Of a stretch of DNA of 64,000 nt, positions 38,270 to 48,149 are shown piece by piece. Position 1 is the stretch's first letter; each line of letters opens with the position of its first letter. The notes beneath the pieces were generated by a model. That model ran no database searches, had not been told where the DNA came from, and was given only the letters and a program-made list of their open reading frames with translations. The stretch comes from a virus, in IMG/VR virus record IMGVR_UViG_3300046457_000118, positions 1 through 64,000 of that record, one strand, 5' to 3'. A program made the position numbers and the translations under genes.

Positions 38270-41200
38270 TCAATGTGGTACTTGGTCCAAGTCGGTACGT
38301 ACCGATGGCGTAGCCGTCGATCCGGTAGCCGGGAAGGCTACCAAGGTCGGGTCCACATCGACCGTCTGCGGCTGCGGTTGCTGGGCATCCGGGAAGATCG
38401 TGTTGCCTGCCATCGAGTCGGTCGTGCCCTTCTTGGGAGTGATACCACGCACAGTCTGATCCCAGCCTTCCGGACCAATCGTGCCACCCCGCGTGTAGTA
38501 CAACTCGAATGGCGTGACCATCACACACTTGGCCGAGCCGATGAATACGCAGTCCACGAACTTCACGACAGCAGTGCCACCACCTGCCTGAATGACCCAC
38601 GTTTCGCTGAAGTTACCTCCTTGGCTGTTGTCGAGCACACAGTTACGGAAGATGTACTCCTGTTCGGCCTGGAGGTTACCCTCCTGTCCGATACCGATCA
38701 TGTTGCCCTGCGTTGTACCAGGCTTCTTGCGAATGATGGTATTCACCACATGGATGACACCACCGTTCGGCACATCGAGTTCACGAGAATTCATGGCACC
38801 TTCAAGATGGCAGCGATCCAGCAACACGAAGTTGGCACGGGTCTTGAAGTCGTGGCCTTCTACCGCATTGATGTACTGGTTACGCAGGCCATGGTAGCGA
38901 GCACCGTGATTCAGGTAGATGTTGTGGGTCTGTCCCTTCTCGGCAGTCTGGTAGGCGATGCCATTACCATCGAACACGCAGTCGATGTGCTCGATGTTGA
39001 ACTGACCTACCGGAGCCGTATCGGCAGGCTGGACCACACCGCACAACTGGCCATTGTTGCAGTTCGTGGTTTTTACACGCTGCATGACCAGCTTCTGGAC
39101 ACCACCGTTGTAACGCACACCCGAGATGGTTTCGTCCACATCATTGACGGCACCATCAAACCACAGGTCACGGATAGTGACATTGCCAGCTTCAATGTTG
39201 AGCAGACCCTTGCCCCATGCCGCACGAATCGTCTTGTCCATGTGCAGCTTGGGGATGGAACCCAGTTCAGGGGCACCAGCAATCGTGTAGGTACCGGGCT
39301 TTGTCAAGGCTGCGATAACCTCACCCATCTGACCGTCACGAGTCACGTACAGCGTCTGGCCATCTTGCAAAGCCGTGTAACCAGCGGCCATGGTTTCGTA
39401 GGTAGCCAAGCCAATCCGCACCAGTCCGGACACGGTATAGGTACCGACATCTGCATGGCAGAAGAAGAATCCAATTGAACTGTAGACGCCATCCATGTAG
39501 GAGATCATGTTGGGCGACGTGCTGAACACAGGTGCCGCATTGTTCTGGAAGCGGTACTTCTTGTCCAACGTGATCGTACGACCACCCGAGATATCCTGCT
39601 GAAACAGGAAGCTGTAAGTGGTACCGGGCACAGGATTCTTGACCGGTGGCAGCGTCAGATTCGCATCCAGCTTGACAAGGAACAGATTGCCCAACGTACC
39701 GTCGATACGGTCAAGCTGTGCCTGCGTCGTGTTCTGGATGATGACCTCACCCATGACACCACTACCACCCGATCCACCACCACCACCCGAGGAAGCCAAG
39801 GTATCCAGTGCGGTCGCCACGGTACCTGTACGGTGACCCACCAAGGTGGAGCCGTTCGGTCCTGCCAGTGCATCGAACTTGGCATCGATCGCTGCCTTTG
39901 CTGCCAGCACCTGTCCTTTGGCTTCAAGGATTTGCGCCAGAATGGCTTGATCGACTGGTACCGTCGTGGAGATAGAATCCACCACGATGTCCTGCAAGCG
40001 CACCACCGTAGGCTGGTCCACATCCGGCACATAGAACAGGTACACCAAGCCAGCTTCAGATACCGGGTCTTCCATGATCGCGTAGTACGGCGTATCGCAA
40101 GAGACCAGTTCCAGAATCTGCTTGCCATTGGCATCCGTCATACCTTCGATCAGGCGCGGCATCATCACACCATCAACCTGATTCGTGAAGTCCGCTGCCT
40201 TGAGTTGCACCTCGAATCGGCTGTTGGCGATAGGGATATTCTCAGGCGTAATGAAGTGGAACTCTACCAGCGTACCTTCACCTGTCGTCGGCTGTGGATC
40301 AGGCAGAGGATTGGTAACCACCTGCGCTGCCACACTGAAGGTAATGGTGGCCGATTTGGTCGGGTCCGCTACACTGGTAGCGGTGATCGATCCTTGCTGT
40401 ACTGCCGAAGTGGCCACGGGTGCAGTCAGGACACCACCGGCCGTGATGTTGCCCAGCGTGGTAACCCAGGTGACTGCCTGACTTGGGTTATTCGTGCCCT
40501 GTACGAAAGCCGTCAGGTTATATTGGGCACCGCCCTGCAATACCGAACTAAACGATGCCAGTGTGACACCGGTAACGGTTGGCTGTTGCGGCTCAGGATC
40601 AGGAATCACCACCACGAGGGCAGCAATCGTCACCGTGGCCGTACCGAACTTGGTCGAGTCGATCAGGCTTGCAGCCTTGATGGTTACCGTCTGAATCACA
40701 TCAGTCGGTGCCGGTGGCGTGAACACGCCTGCACTGGTGATGGTCCCTGCCGTCGTAGTCCAGCGTACTCCTTGGCTTGGGTTGTTGTCACCATTCACCA
40801 CCGCAGCGAACGTGGCAGCGCCTGTCGCCGTGGAAGGGCTGACCGTCACACCCGTGATGGTAGCAATCGGTACCGGGTCGGTCACTGGCGACTGAGGATA
40901 GCCCGTGATACCGAGGATGGTCACGGCACTGGCACCGGCCTGTGGCAGACTGGTACCGTCTGCATTGGTGAAGGTCAGGATACCCGCGTCATAGTTGCCC
41001 GGTCCCAGATAGACCGAGGCCGTGAACGTATTGGGCGTGACGAGCTTGTTGATCGTCAAGTCCAGACTCTGGGCAATGGCGCCGTTCGGATTGGCGGTTA
41101 GTGCCGGGATGACCAGCGTACCGGAATCTGCATTGGCACAGGTACCGTGCAACGTATAGACCTGACCGCTGATCGGGTCTTGCACCACACTCAGGGCACG

Positions 41201-42478
41201 ACCACCCACGATCTCGCAGCCACCGACATCATTGATGGTTTGCGTGTTGTAGGCAGCGTTGGCGACGAATCCAGCTACCGTGTATTTGCCCACTTTGCAG
41301 CCAGTCAAGACGGCAGAGAAAATACCGCTACCGAAGGTGGCCGGGACATCGATTTGCGACACGGCGTTGTTGCCTATCACCCCGGCAGCAGCAAGGAGAG
41401 ATACCCGTGCACTGTCGATCAAGCCAGTGTAGGTACCTTCCACCGTGACCTGATTACCTGCCACCGTGATCTTGGTAATTTTGCCGGTAGGTGCTGCCAG
41501 AGCCTGCGGATATTCCCAGGCACCGATATCGGCACTGGTGCCCATCTGGCGATTACCGCTGATGGTGGACAGGTTGGTATTACCCGGTGCAGCACCAGTA
41601 TCGATCAGCGGCGAACCCGCCTTCAGGCGCAGGTCATAGGTCGGATCGACGAACACGTCAGTCACCAGAAGATTTTTCAGGTGACCGGTACCGTTCGTGG
41701 TGAACGACCCATCCGAAGCACAGTGGTCATACGTGCCGTACTGCGGGAACATGGTGAGGTCTGCACCGAACACGGCACAGTTGCGCATCACCTTGCTGGC
41801 GTAATAGCTGCCATAGCCCGAGTAGAAGCCAAAACCACCTCGTGCCAGACCGGGCAGGCGGTGGATGGTGTTGTTCTCGCACAGTGCCGGAGAGTTGTCC
41901 GACCACAGACGCACACCATGGCTGTTGGCCGACTTGAGCACGATCTGATTGTTGCGGAAGGTACCGGTAGCAACCTGATTGGCGAACGAGGTAATGACAG
42001 TCGGATCGGTACGCGCATCCGTGCCTGAGTACTCGATCAGGTTGTTCTGGACAGTCGCGTTTGCATTGCCCACACCAAAGGCACCACAGACACCCGTGCC
42101 ACCGCAGTCGATTTGCAGACCTTCGATAGTAAGGTATGCATTGACGGCATTGAACATCACGACACCGTTCAAGGTGCCCCGGAATGCCACACCATTGGCC
42201 GGGTTGTAGCGCAGCGCATTGGTGAGGGAGTTCGGATTGTTGGCATAGCCCTGACCCGCAGCCGGACGAATGGTGATTGTATGGCTTGCATCCGTGATCT
42301 TGTTGGGCAAGGAGATTTGCGAGTTCTGGATGAACTCGGAATCGTTGTACAACTCGATGACATAAGACACATCGGCCGTCACCAGATTGGCAGGAATTGC
42401 CGCCCATGCCGCAGCGATGGTGGCGTAGTCCCGGCCAGATGTGGCGCTACCTACCTTGAGAGTAACGAGAGTAGTCAT
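38270..42478 (-). CDS. Very large tail adhesin with two beta-helix regions
   Basis: 1402 residues from ATG 42478 (AAAGGA upstream). Order: residues about 1-330 parallel beta-helix (repeated short turns with N/D/G ladders, ending DIGAWEY); about 330-560 beta-sandwich modules; about 560-750 two Ig-like repeats each containing NNPSQ[GA]V-W-TT-GTIT; about 760-900 helical section; a Gly/Ser hinge GGGGGSGGSG near 925; about 940-1110 beta-rich; about 1110-1340 a second beta-helix (right-handed-type repeats with ladder Asn/Asp); disordered C-terminus. No catalytic pair is recognised. Likely the host-binding or polysaccharide-degrading appendage. Confidence 0.8.
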   Translation of the reverse strand: MTTLVTLKVGSATSGRDYATIAAAWAAIPANLVTADVSYVIELYNDSEFIQNSQISLPNKITDASHTITIRPAAGQGYANNPNSLTNALRYNPANGVAFRGTLNGVVMFNAVNAYLTIEGLQIDCGGTGVCGAFGVGNANATVQNNLIEYSGTDARTDPTVITSFANQVATGTFRNNQIVLKSANSHGVRLWSDNSPALCENNTIHRLPGLARGGFGFYSGYGSYYASKVMRNCAVFGADLTMFPQYGTYDHCASDGSFTTNGTGHLKNLLVTDVFVDPTYDLRLKAGSPLIDTGAAPGNTNLSTISGNRQMGTSADIGAWEYPQALAAPTGKITKITVAGNQVTVEGTYTGLIDSARVSLLAAAGVIGNNAVSQIDVPATFGSGIFSAVLTGCKVGKYTVAGFVANAAYNTQTINDVGGCEIVGGRALSVVQDPISGQVYTLHGTCANADSGTLVIPALTANPNGAIAQSLDLTINKLVTPNTFTASVYLGPGNYDAGILTFTNADGTSLPQAGASAVTILGITGYPQSPVTDPVPIATITGVTVSPSTATGAATFAAVVNGDNNPSQGVRWTTTAGTITSAGVFTPPAPTDVIQTVTIKAASLIDSTKFGTATVTIAALVVVIPDPEPQQPTVTGVTLASFSSVLQGGAQYNLTAFVQGTNNPSQAVTWVTTLGNITAGGVLTAPVATSAVQQGSITATSVADPTKSATITFSVAAQVVTNPLPDPQPTTGEGTLVEFHFITPENIPIANSRFEVQLKAADFTNQVDGVMMPRLIEGMTDANGKQILELVSCDTPYYAIMEDPVSEAGLVYLFYVPDVDQPTVVRLQDIVVDSISTTVPVDQAILAQILEAKGQVLAAKAAIDAKFDALAGPNGSTLVGHRTGTVATALDTLASSGGGGGSGGSGVMGEVIIQNTTQAQLDRIDGTLGNLFLVKLDANLTLPPVKNPVPGTTYSFLFQQDISGGRTITLDKKYRFQNNAAPVFSTSPNMISYMDGVYSSIGFFFCHADVGTYTVSGLVRIGLATYETMAAGYTALQDGQTLYVTRDGQMGEVIAALTKPGTYTIAGAPELGSIPKLHMDKTIRAAWGKGLLNIEAGNVTIRDLWFDGAVNDVDETISGVRYNGGVQKLVMQRVKTTNCNNGQLCGVVQPADTAPVGQFNIEHIDCVFDGNGIAYQTAEKGQTHNIYLNHGARYHGLRNQYINAVEGHDFKTRANFVLLDRCHLEGAMNSRELDVPNGGVIHVVNTIIRKKPGTTQGNMIGIGQEGNLQAEQEYIFRNCVLDNSQGGNFSETWVIQAGGGTAVVKFVDCVFIGSAKCVMVTPFELYYTRGGTIGPEGWDQTVRGITPKKGTTDSMAGNTIFPDAQQPQPQTVDVDPTLVAFPATGSTATPSVRTDLDQVPH

Positions 42479-42489
42479 AAGTTTTTCCT

Positions 42490-45288
42490 TTATTTCGGGC
42501 CGAGTTCGGTAGGTGGCAGCAGCGGACCATGCCCCGGATGCAGGTAAGCCATCTGGTAAGCCAGACCGGCATTGCGCTTGACCAGATAGTCGTCGTAGTA
42601 GCCCTGCATCTTGTCGATGGCCGCTTGCAGACGAGTCTGTGGATAGTCCGGGAAGTAGTCCCGACGCGCCTTCAGGTACTGCATGTACAAGTGAGGGCAC
42701 CCGAAGTGTTCCTCTGCACGACCGTCATAGGCAATGAAGAAGCTCTTGAAACGGAAGGGCGTACCCATGTCCTTGGTCTGTTGACGGGTCAGGGATGGAT
42801 CAGCCGGAGGCATGTAGGTATCTAGCATCACCTTCTGTGCTGCCCAGTCAGCAGGAACATCGGCAGGCGTGTACTGACCTGCCGTCTTGCCCGTGATTGC
42901 AGCCGGGTAGTAGCAGTCACGCATGTCCGTGTCCATGACGTAATCGATGACAAACTTGTCCAGATTACGGATCATCATGTCCAGAGCATCACGGCACTTG
43001 TAGGAGCGTGCACGCATGGCAGCGAACAAGCCGAACTGACGCATGAGCACCAGCGTATGCACGACGTAGAGACCCAGTGAACCACCAGCCGACTGGTAGT
43101 TGTTCCCCGATGCCGTAATCAGCGTACCAAGGTTGCGGATCGCAACTGAGTTAAACGACTGATCGTTATCGACGAAAGCTGGCTTGTAGATCATGTCGTA
43201 CATCAGTTCGAGTTCGATCTGCATACGCGATTCGATCTCTTCCTTCGAGAATCCGAGCCTGTGTTCGGTGGCCAGTTTCCAAGCCACGACATAAGCCAGC
43301 AAACGCCATGCGTGAATACGCTGGTTGTAATAGCCGATTGGACTGGCCGTAGGCGCTGCCTCACCAAGCGACGACAGCCATTGCGTCTCAAAATCATGAC
43401 GCGCAGCGATGGCATGCATGGGGCTGTTGGCCATGATCGCCCACAGACCGGCATTACAGTAGCTGTGCAGTGCATCCCGGTTCCAACCCGAGTAGTACAT
43501 GAAGCCTTCCGGATCGTTGTGGATCTTCCAGCGAGCCTTGCCGTTGACCATACCGCAGGTGTCGATGGTGATTTGCGGACCACCGGGTTGGCCGAGCGGT
43601 GCATAGGCATACTCATTACCATAATAGGAACTGACGAAGAATGCCTTGCCCTGCAAGATGTCTGCCTTCGGCAGGGAATCGAAGGTCTTCACATCACGAA
43701 TCCAGTGATTCGAGTGATTGAAGTAGGCCATTGCCCATTCTTCAGCCATGTCTCGAATCGGTACCAGGCCTTCAGGACGCTGCCAGTTCGGATTGGAAGC
43801 CAAGATAGTCAGTACCGTAGGCGATGTGGCACGGTCAAAACGTACACCACCCATACCCGTGATCCAGTCATGACCACTGACCGAGCCAGCCCGATACTTG
43901 TAGCCCATCGCGCGATACCACGGATAGTGGTCACGATTCGTGAACATGGTCGGATCACGCGGACGTGCCTCATAGGCCGTCAGATAGGTGTCGTCCAGTG
44001 CCTGATCATTCTTCAGCGGATAAGGAGGAAGGACAAACCAGTGAGCCTGACTGTCAAGCTGGGTGTCACTGCTATTCGTCATCGGGAAGAAGGCATTGGC
44101 ACTGCCACCCGCCTTGGCACCGAATACAGGATGGTCATAGGCATACGACTCCACACCGGGCATCCATTTACCTATCTTGGACGACAGACGGGTCCGCATG
44201 TTCTGCCACGGCAGCATCTGCGCACAGTTAAAGCGTGGCATGGCCGGTTCGGTCAGCGTCTGCACTTCGGACAGAAGTGGCGAGTTGATCGCTACCGTTG
44301 GCTTGTCGTTGAATGCCTTCCACTCGTGGGTGAAGACGACGGTGCCATCAGCCAGTTCCAGAGTGACCTTGAACGGTGGCAGCACAGTACGGTCAGCCAC
44401 ATCGGCATTGGAACAGTCACCGTAGGTGTAAGGCCACGTAGCTGCACTGATCAGAGGGTACTGGGCACGGATGAAGGTATCCATGTAAGGATATGTGGCC
44501 CAGCGTTGATAGGGCGCGAAGGACAGCAGCATCTGCTCCAGCGGCATCACCCCATTCTCGGTGTTGTAGTTCGATGCAATCATCAGCAAACCACCCAACT
44601 CGAAGCGGCGTGGTGCGATGGGGCTGGTCCACTTGATCGTATCGTCAAGCTCGTAGATCGCCACGTCACCCGTCTCGGATGCCATACCGGCGTTCTGGTA
44701 CACCCAGTCATCTTGGCGATTGGCTTCGAGGAATCGAGCGGTGCCTACCAATACAGGGCTGGACTCATTGGCACAGTCCCACAGCTTGACAACAGTGGGC
44801 GTGACGGAGCGGATCGGAGGCGCCACTGGACCGGTACCGGAAGGCATCAGGCGAGGCGCCTTGGCACCGGCACCCGATACGAATGCGAACCCGACATTGG
44901 GCGCACCGGTAGGATTGGAAGGCAACAGGTAGTCTTTACCCGAGCCGATCAGGCCAAGCGATGCCTGAAACCATTCGCCATTACCTTCCATACGCAGGGC
45001 TGCGGTACCCGTGGACAGGTCTTTGGCGAGGTTGACGAGGAAGCCACTGAGCAAGCCCAGGCTGGTGATATTGCCCGAAGTGACTGCGAAATCACCGGAC
45101 GAACCGATGTTGAGGAATTCCGTGCCCGATACGACAGGATCGGCACCACCGGCTGGATCATGGTAGCAACGAAGACGACGGGTGTTGCCAAGAATGGTCT
45201 TGAGCTTGGTAGCCCAGTCCAGCTTGGTGGGCGTGAGGGCAAGTTGACCGCCCAGACCCGTACTGAATTTGAATGTTGAAGTTGTCAT
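42490..45288 (-). CDS. Large tail-associated protein, possible helical-toroid enzyme
   Basis: 932 residues, AGGAAG upstream. N-terminal half about 1-500 is beta-rich with many Trp/Tyr/Pro (virion-attachment-like). C-terminal half about 560-900 is a run of paired helices (WNRDALHSYCNAGLWAIMANSPMHAIAARHDFE, HAWRLLAYVVAWKLATEHRL, SLGLYVVHTLVLMRQFGLF) that looks like an alpha/alpha toroid, the fold of several polysaccharide lyases and hydrolases. No catalytic residues can be named. It lies between two tail genes, 11 bp before the adhesin. I do not recognise a family. Confidence 0.65.
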   Translation of the reverse strand: MTTSTFKFSTGLGGQLALTPTKLDWATKLKTILGNTRRLRCYHDPAGGADPVVSGTEFLNIGSSGDFAVTSGNITSLGLLSGFLVNLAKDLSTGTAALRMEGNGEWFQASLGLIGSGKDYLLPSNPTGAPNVGFAFVSGAGAKAPRLMPSGTGPVAPPIRSVTPTVVKLWDCANESSPVLVGTARFLEANRQDDWVYQNAGMASETGDVAIYELDDTIKWTSPIAPRRFELGGLLMIASNYNTENGVMPLEQMLLSFAPYQRWATYPYMDTFIRAQYPLISAATWPYTYGDCSNADVADRTVLPPFKVTLELADGTVVFTHEWKAFNDKPTVAINSPLLSEVQTLTEPAMPRFNCAQMLPWQNMRTRLSSKIGKWMPGVESYAYDHPVFGAKAGGSANAFFPMTNSSDTQLDSQAHWFVLPPYPLKNDQALDDTYLTAYEARPRDPTMFTNRDHYPWYRAMGYKYRAGSVSGHDWITGMGGVRFDRATSPTVLTILASNPNWQRPEGLVPIRDMAEEWAMAYFNHSNHWIRDVKTFDSLPKADILQGKAFFVSSYYGNEYAYAPLGQPGGPQITIDTCGMVNGKARWKIHNDPEGFMYYSGWNRDALHSYCNAGLWAIMANSPMHAIAARHDFETQWLSSLGEAAPTASPIGYYNQRIHAWRLLAYVVAWKLATEHRLGFSKEEIESRMQIELELMYDMIYKPAFVDNDQSFNSVAIRNLGTLITASGNNYQSAGGSLGLYVVHTLVLMRQFGLFAAMRARSYKCRDALDMMIRNLDKFVIDYVMDTDMRDCYYPAAITGKTAGQYTPADVPADWAAQKVMLDTYMPPADPSLTRQQTKDMGTPFRFKSFFIAYDGRAEEHFGCPHLYMQYLKARRDYFPDYPQTRLQAAIDKMQGYYDDYLVKRNAGLAYQMAYLHPGHGPLLPPTELGPK

Positions 45289-45382
45289 GCACTGGCTTCC
45301 TGTGGAGAGAAGTGATGTTGCGGGGAACCATGAGGTAGGCGGACACTATTGTGCCATGGAATATATTTCCGTAACACAAGAA

Positions 45383-45967
45383 CTACCACTGAATCGAGTC
45401 CAAGTCCTGTGCACTCTGGGTTGCATAGATCATCTGACGCAACTGAGCCGCTTTCGAGAAGGCTTGGGCCACCTGATTAGCCTTGGCTACTTCGATGGCC
45501 ACGAAGTCTTCCGCGTTCAAGGTCACCACTGTGTTGTTGGCCAAGATGAACTGGGCTTGGAAGGTCGAGCCTGTTGCGAGGGCAGACTTGCTGATCGAGA
45601 TGTAGGTAGACAGCCGACGTTGGGCATTCAGATCCCCATCGAACACCATGCCGTTGTATTCGAACACACCGAACTCCACAGCAGAGCGGGCCGACTTGAT
45701 CTGGGTCCACTTCAGGTCTTGAAGTTGGGCCAAGGTACGCGGGTCCACCCAAGTCTTCAGCGTATAGTCAAAGACGAACTGGGGTCCGGGTTGTGCTGGT
45801 ATCTCCACCAATGTACCAGTAACCACATCGACATAGTGTTGATGGTCTCTGGATTCGACAGGAAGAACGTATTCACCCTCTTGTGCCTGCATGGTGAGCA
45901 CTTCATCCTGACACACACCTGAACGAAGGATACGTCCTTCAGAGTCATATACGGTAAAAGGTGTCAT
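45383..45967 (-). CDS. Tail protein with DUF4376-like domain
   Basis: 194 residues. N-terminal part (PFTVYDSEGRILRSGVCQDE) resembles phage tail assembly proteins. C-terminal 100 residues (WTQIKSARSAVEFGVFEYNGMVFDGDLNAQRRLSTYI...LNAEDFVAIEVAKANQVAQAF) match the DUF4376 domain pattern, seen on many tail-fibre-associated proteins and chaperones. Overlaps the next upstream gene by four bases (ATGA). Confidence 0.78.
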   Translation of the reverse strand: MTPFTVYDSEGRILRSGVCQDEVLTMQAQEGEYVLPVESRDHQHYVDVVTGTLVEIPAQPGPQFVFDYTLKTWVDPRTLAQLQDLKWTQIKSARSAVEFGVFEYNGMVFDGDLNAQRRLSTYISISKSALATGSTFQAQFILANNTVVTLNAEDFVAIEVAKANQVAQAFSKAAQLRQMIYATQSAQDLDSIQW

Positions 45968-47583
45968 CGCTTGACCTCAAGAGCATTGATGATGCGGCTG
46001 GTTGCACCGCCATTGACTGACTGTGAATCCAATGAATTGATGCAGAGTGTGTAGGTATGGTTGCCTGCACCAGGTGCATCCTGTATCTGGAAATACACGT
46101 TGCCACGCATACCTTGGTTAGTCGCAGTGACTGGACCATCACAAGTGAACAGTTGGACACCATCACGGTATAGCGCCAGATTCCACTGGGAGACTACGAC
46201 AGTACCTCCCGGAGTACCATCAGGTCCGTCTGTGCTGTATCCAGGGGGATCGACCGCACAACCGAAGCCAATGAGCACAGGGGCACCGCTGGACTGGAAT
46301 GTCAGGGTCTGTACCGTGTTCGATCCGGGATTGATCGTTGCCCTGCCAGCGGAATACGCCGAGACCGCCGTAGTGACCGCATTACCAGCGATCTTGAGCG
46401 TGTCGATGTCGGCTTCACGGATACGTGCTTTATCTATATAGACGACATCACCATCGATGATGAATGGCTTGATCTTCTCTATACCGGTACGACCAATCCA
46501 AAATCGATCCACATCAAAACCGGCCTCAACGATAGTGCCATCGTTGGCGATACCGAAGCCACCAGCCAAGCCATTCACCAAGGTCATGGCAGTCCAGATG
46601 GCAGACACCCGACCCGTCTCTTGATCAATCTTGGCCGCCAAGCCCATCTGGCCTGTTGCACTATCCCCATTCAAGGTGACTTCAACCGTCGTAACCTTCT
46701 GGGCCAGTGCGTGGGTACCATTCGCCAACGAAGTATCCAGTTCCTGCACGGCAGATGCTGCACCATCCACATCCGTACGCAAGGTACTGAGGTTGGTGGC
46801 CAGTGCGGTAGTCGGATCGATGTTGAGCGTCTTGATATCAACGATGGCGCCCTTGGCATCCTGTACTTCCGCATACAGGGCGTTGTACTGCTCCACTGTG
46901 GCAGAACTGTCTTGAAGACGGATGGTCTTCTCTTCGAGGATCGCGGCCATGGCATCATCGACTGCCGCAGCAATGATGTCGAGTTGGCTGACAAAGGCAC
47001 TGTCCGCATCCTGACGCTGGGTGATCTCCTGTCCAATGAAAGTCATGGAGTCGGCAAGACCATTCTGTACCGATGCCAGTGCAGTCTGAAAGGCTGCATT
47101 GCTGGCCAACCGATCTTGAATCTCTTGGTAGATGGCTTGGTTGGTCAGTGTGATACCACCGATGTCTTGACGCAGGGCTTCAGACAGGATGCCACTGTCA
47201 ATCAGACCGGTCAGCGTTTCCAGAGTCTGCCTCGACAACGGTTCAGCCGTCGCCATGACAGGTCCAATACGCTCTCCGCGCGTCCCATGGATCGATACAA
47301 CCTCGACCCAATAGAAGTAATCGGTATTGGAAGTGACTTGTACCTTGTCCAGATAGCTACTGCCCCCTGCATGTTCCAACAAGACAGCCGTTGCATAGTC
47401 TTCGGACGTGCCCCGATATACATCGGTGTAGGCCACCGCATGCGGATTGATCAGCGGGTAGCTCCACGACACCATGATGCCGCCATAGACCGTGCGGGCA
47501 TGCAGGGTGATGTTGTTGTCTGGATCACCGGGTTGAGGGCCACCCCAACCACCCGTACCACAGACGTTGTTTTCGCAAGACAT
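45964..47583 (-). CDS. Tail tip/fibre protein with DUF1983-like region
   Basis: 539 residues from ATG 47583, which has GGAG seven bases upstream. The GTG at 47655 has no such site. Residues about 30-120 form a fibronectin-III-like domain (VSWSYPLINPHAVAYTDVYRGTS). Residues about 120-300 are long coiled segments (LTNQAIYQEIQDRLASNAAFQ, QEITQRQDADSAFVSQLDIIAAAVDD) followed by GRVSAIWTAMTLVNGLAGGFGIANDG and IDGDVVYIDKARIREADIDTLKIAG, characteristic of the C-terminal part of lambda-J-like tip proteins (DUF1983). The C-terminal 130 residues are a beta-sandwich. Confidence 0.82.
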   Translation of the reverse strand: MSCENNVCGTGGWGGPQPGDPDNNITLHARTVYGGIMVSWSYPLINPHAVAYTDVYRGTSEDYATAVLLEHAGGSSYLDKVQVTSNTDYFYWVEVVSIHGTRGERIGPVMATAEPLSRQTLETLTGLIDSGILSEALRQDIGGITLTNQAIYQEIQDRLASNAAFQTALASVQNGLADSMTFIGQEITQRQDADSAFVSQLDIIAAAVDDAMAAILEEKTIRLQDSSATVEQYNALYAEVQDAKGAIVDIKTLNIDPTTALATNLSTLRTDVDGAASAVQELDTSLANGTHALAQKVTTVEVTLNGDSATGQMGLAAKIDQETGRVSAIWTAMTLVNGLAGGFGIANDGTIVEAGFDVDRFWIGRTGIEKIKPFIIDGDVVYIDKARIREADIDTLKIAGNAVTTAVSAYSAGRATINPGSNTVQTLTFQSSGAPVLIGFGCAVDPPGYSTDGPDGTPGGTVVVSQWNLALYRDGVQLFTCDGPVTATNQGMRGNVYFQIQDAPGAGNHTYTLCINSLDSQSVNGGATSRIINALEVKR

Positions 47584-47719
47584 ACATACGCTCCAAGTGA
47601 GTGACCACTCCGGAGGAACCTTGTACAGTAGCGTTCCCCCCGAGAAGTTGACCACTGGAATTATCTCATTGTTCTATGTATGTCAAGCAACTTTTCTTAC
47701 CCCATACAAAGGACCATCC
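47584..47719. promoter_or_regulatory. Divergent intergenic region
   Basis: 136 bp between the minus-strand tail operon and the plus-strand replication operon. It must hold both promoters. No standard -35/-10 pair or hairpin promoter was recognised, only a C6 run near 47636. Confidence 0.5.
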
Positions 47720-48025
47720 ATGGCAATGAATCCGTACAATTTCGCTATCACTTGTCGTGCCTTGATGGAAGGGGCATCCGTACAGGACATCGTTAAGTTC
47801 ACCGGGCTGCATACCATATCGGCACGCCGGTTCATCCGTCAGGCCTACCTTGATGGCTTGCTGTATGTCTATGACTGGGCGAGCGACGCCAAGGGGAACC
47901 CAAGCATCCGGATTTTCCGGTTCAAGCAGTCCGATGCCGACACGGATGCCGTGCGTCCGGTCAGTGATGAGACCCGTGCGCGTTACCCAGTCGGTCATCC
48001 AAGCCATTTGGCAATGAACGGCTGA
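47720..48025 (+). CDS. Small HTH-like protein
   Basis: 101 residues from ATG 47720 (AAAGGA upstream; longer upstream reading enters the divergent promoter). Residues about 13-55 (CRALMEGASVQDIVKFTGLHTISARRFIRQAYLDGLLYVYDW) fit a winged helix-turn-helix: short helix, turn, recognition helix with Arg/Arg, then wing. First gene of the operon, so possibly a regulator of the operon itself. Confidence 0.65.
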   Translation: MAMNPYNFAITCRALMEGASVQDIVKFTGLHTISARRFIRQAYLDGLLYVYDWASDAKGNPSIRIFRFKQSDADTDAVRPVSDETRARYPVGHPSHLAMNG

Positions 48026-48089
48026 GTAAAATTCCCCTCGCGTACGTTCAATTTCCGTGTAGCATTGCATCCTCCTTAAGTCGTTCCAG

Positions 48090-48119
48090 AGCCATGCGGC
48101 AAGTTTCGTATGGCTTTCC
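48090..48119 (+). terminator. Hairpin before nrdJ
   Basis: AGCCATGCG-8-CGTATGGCT (9 bp with one wobble) followed by TTCCTTCC, in the 124-bp gap before the reductase gene. Terminator or leader hairpin. Confidence 0.45.
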
Positions 48120-48149
48120 TTCCCCCATTGCGCCAAGAAAGGTCGCTTT

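Noticed and set aside
45964-47655. GTG start at 47655 for the tail tip gene
   Set aside because: ATG at 47583 has GGAG at proper spacing; the upstream part would occupy the divergent promoter region.
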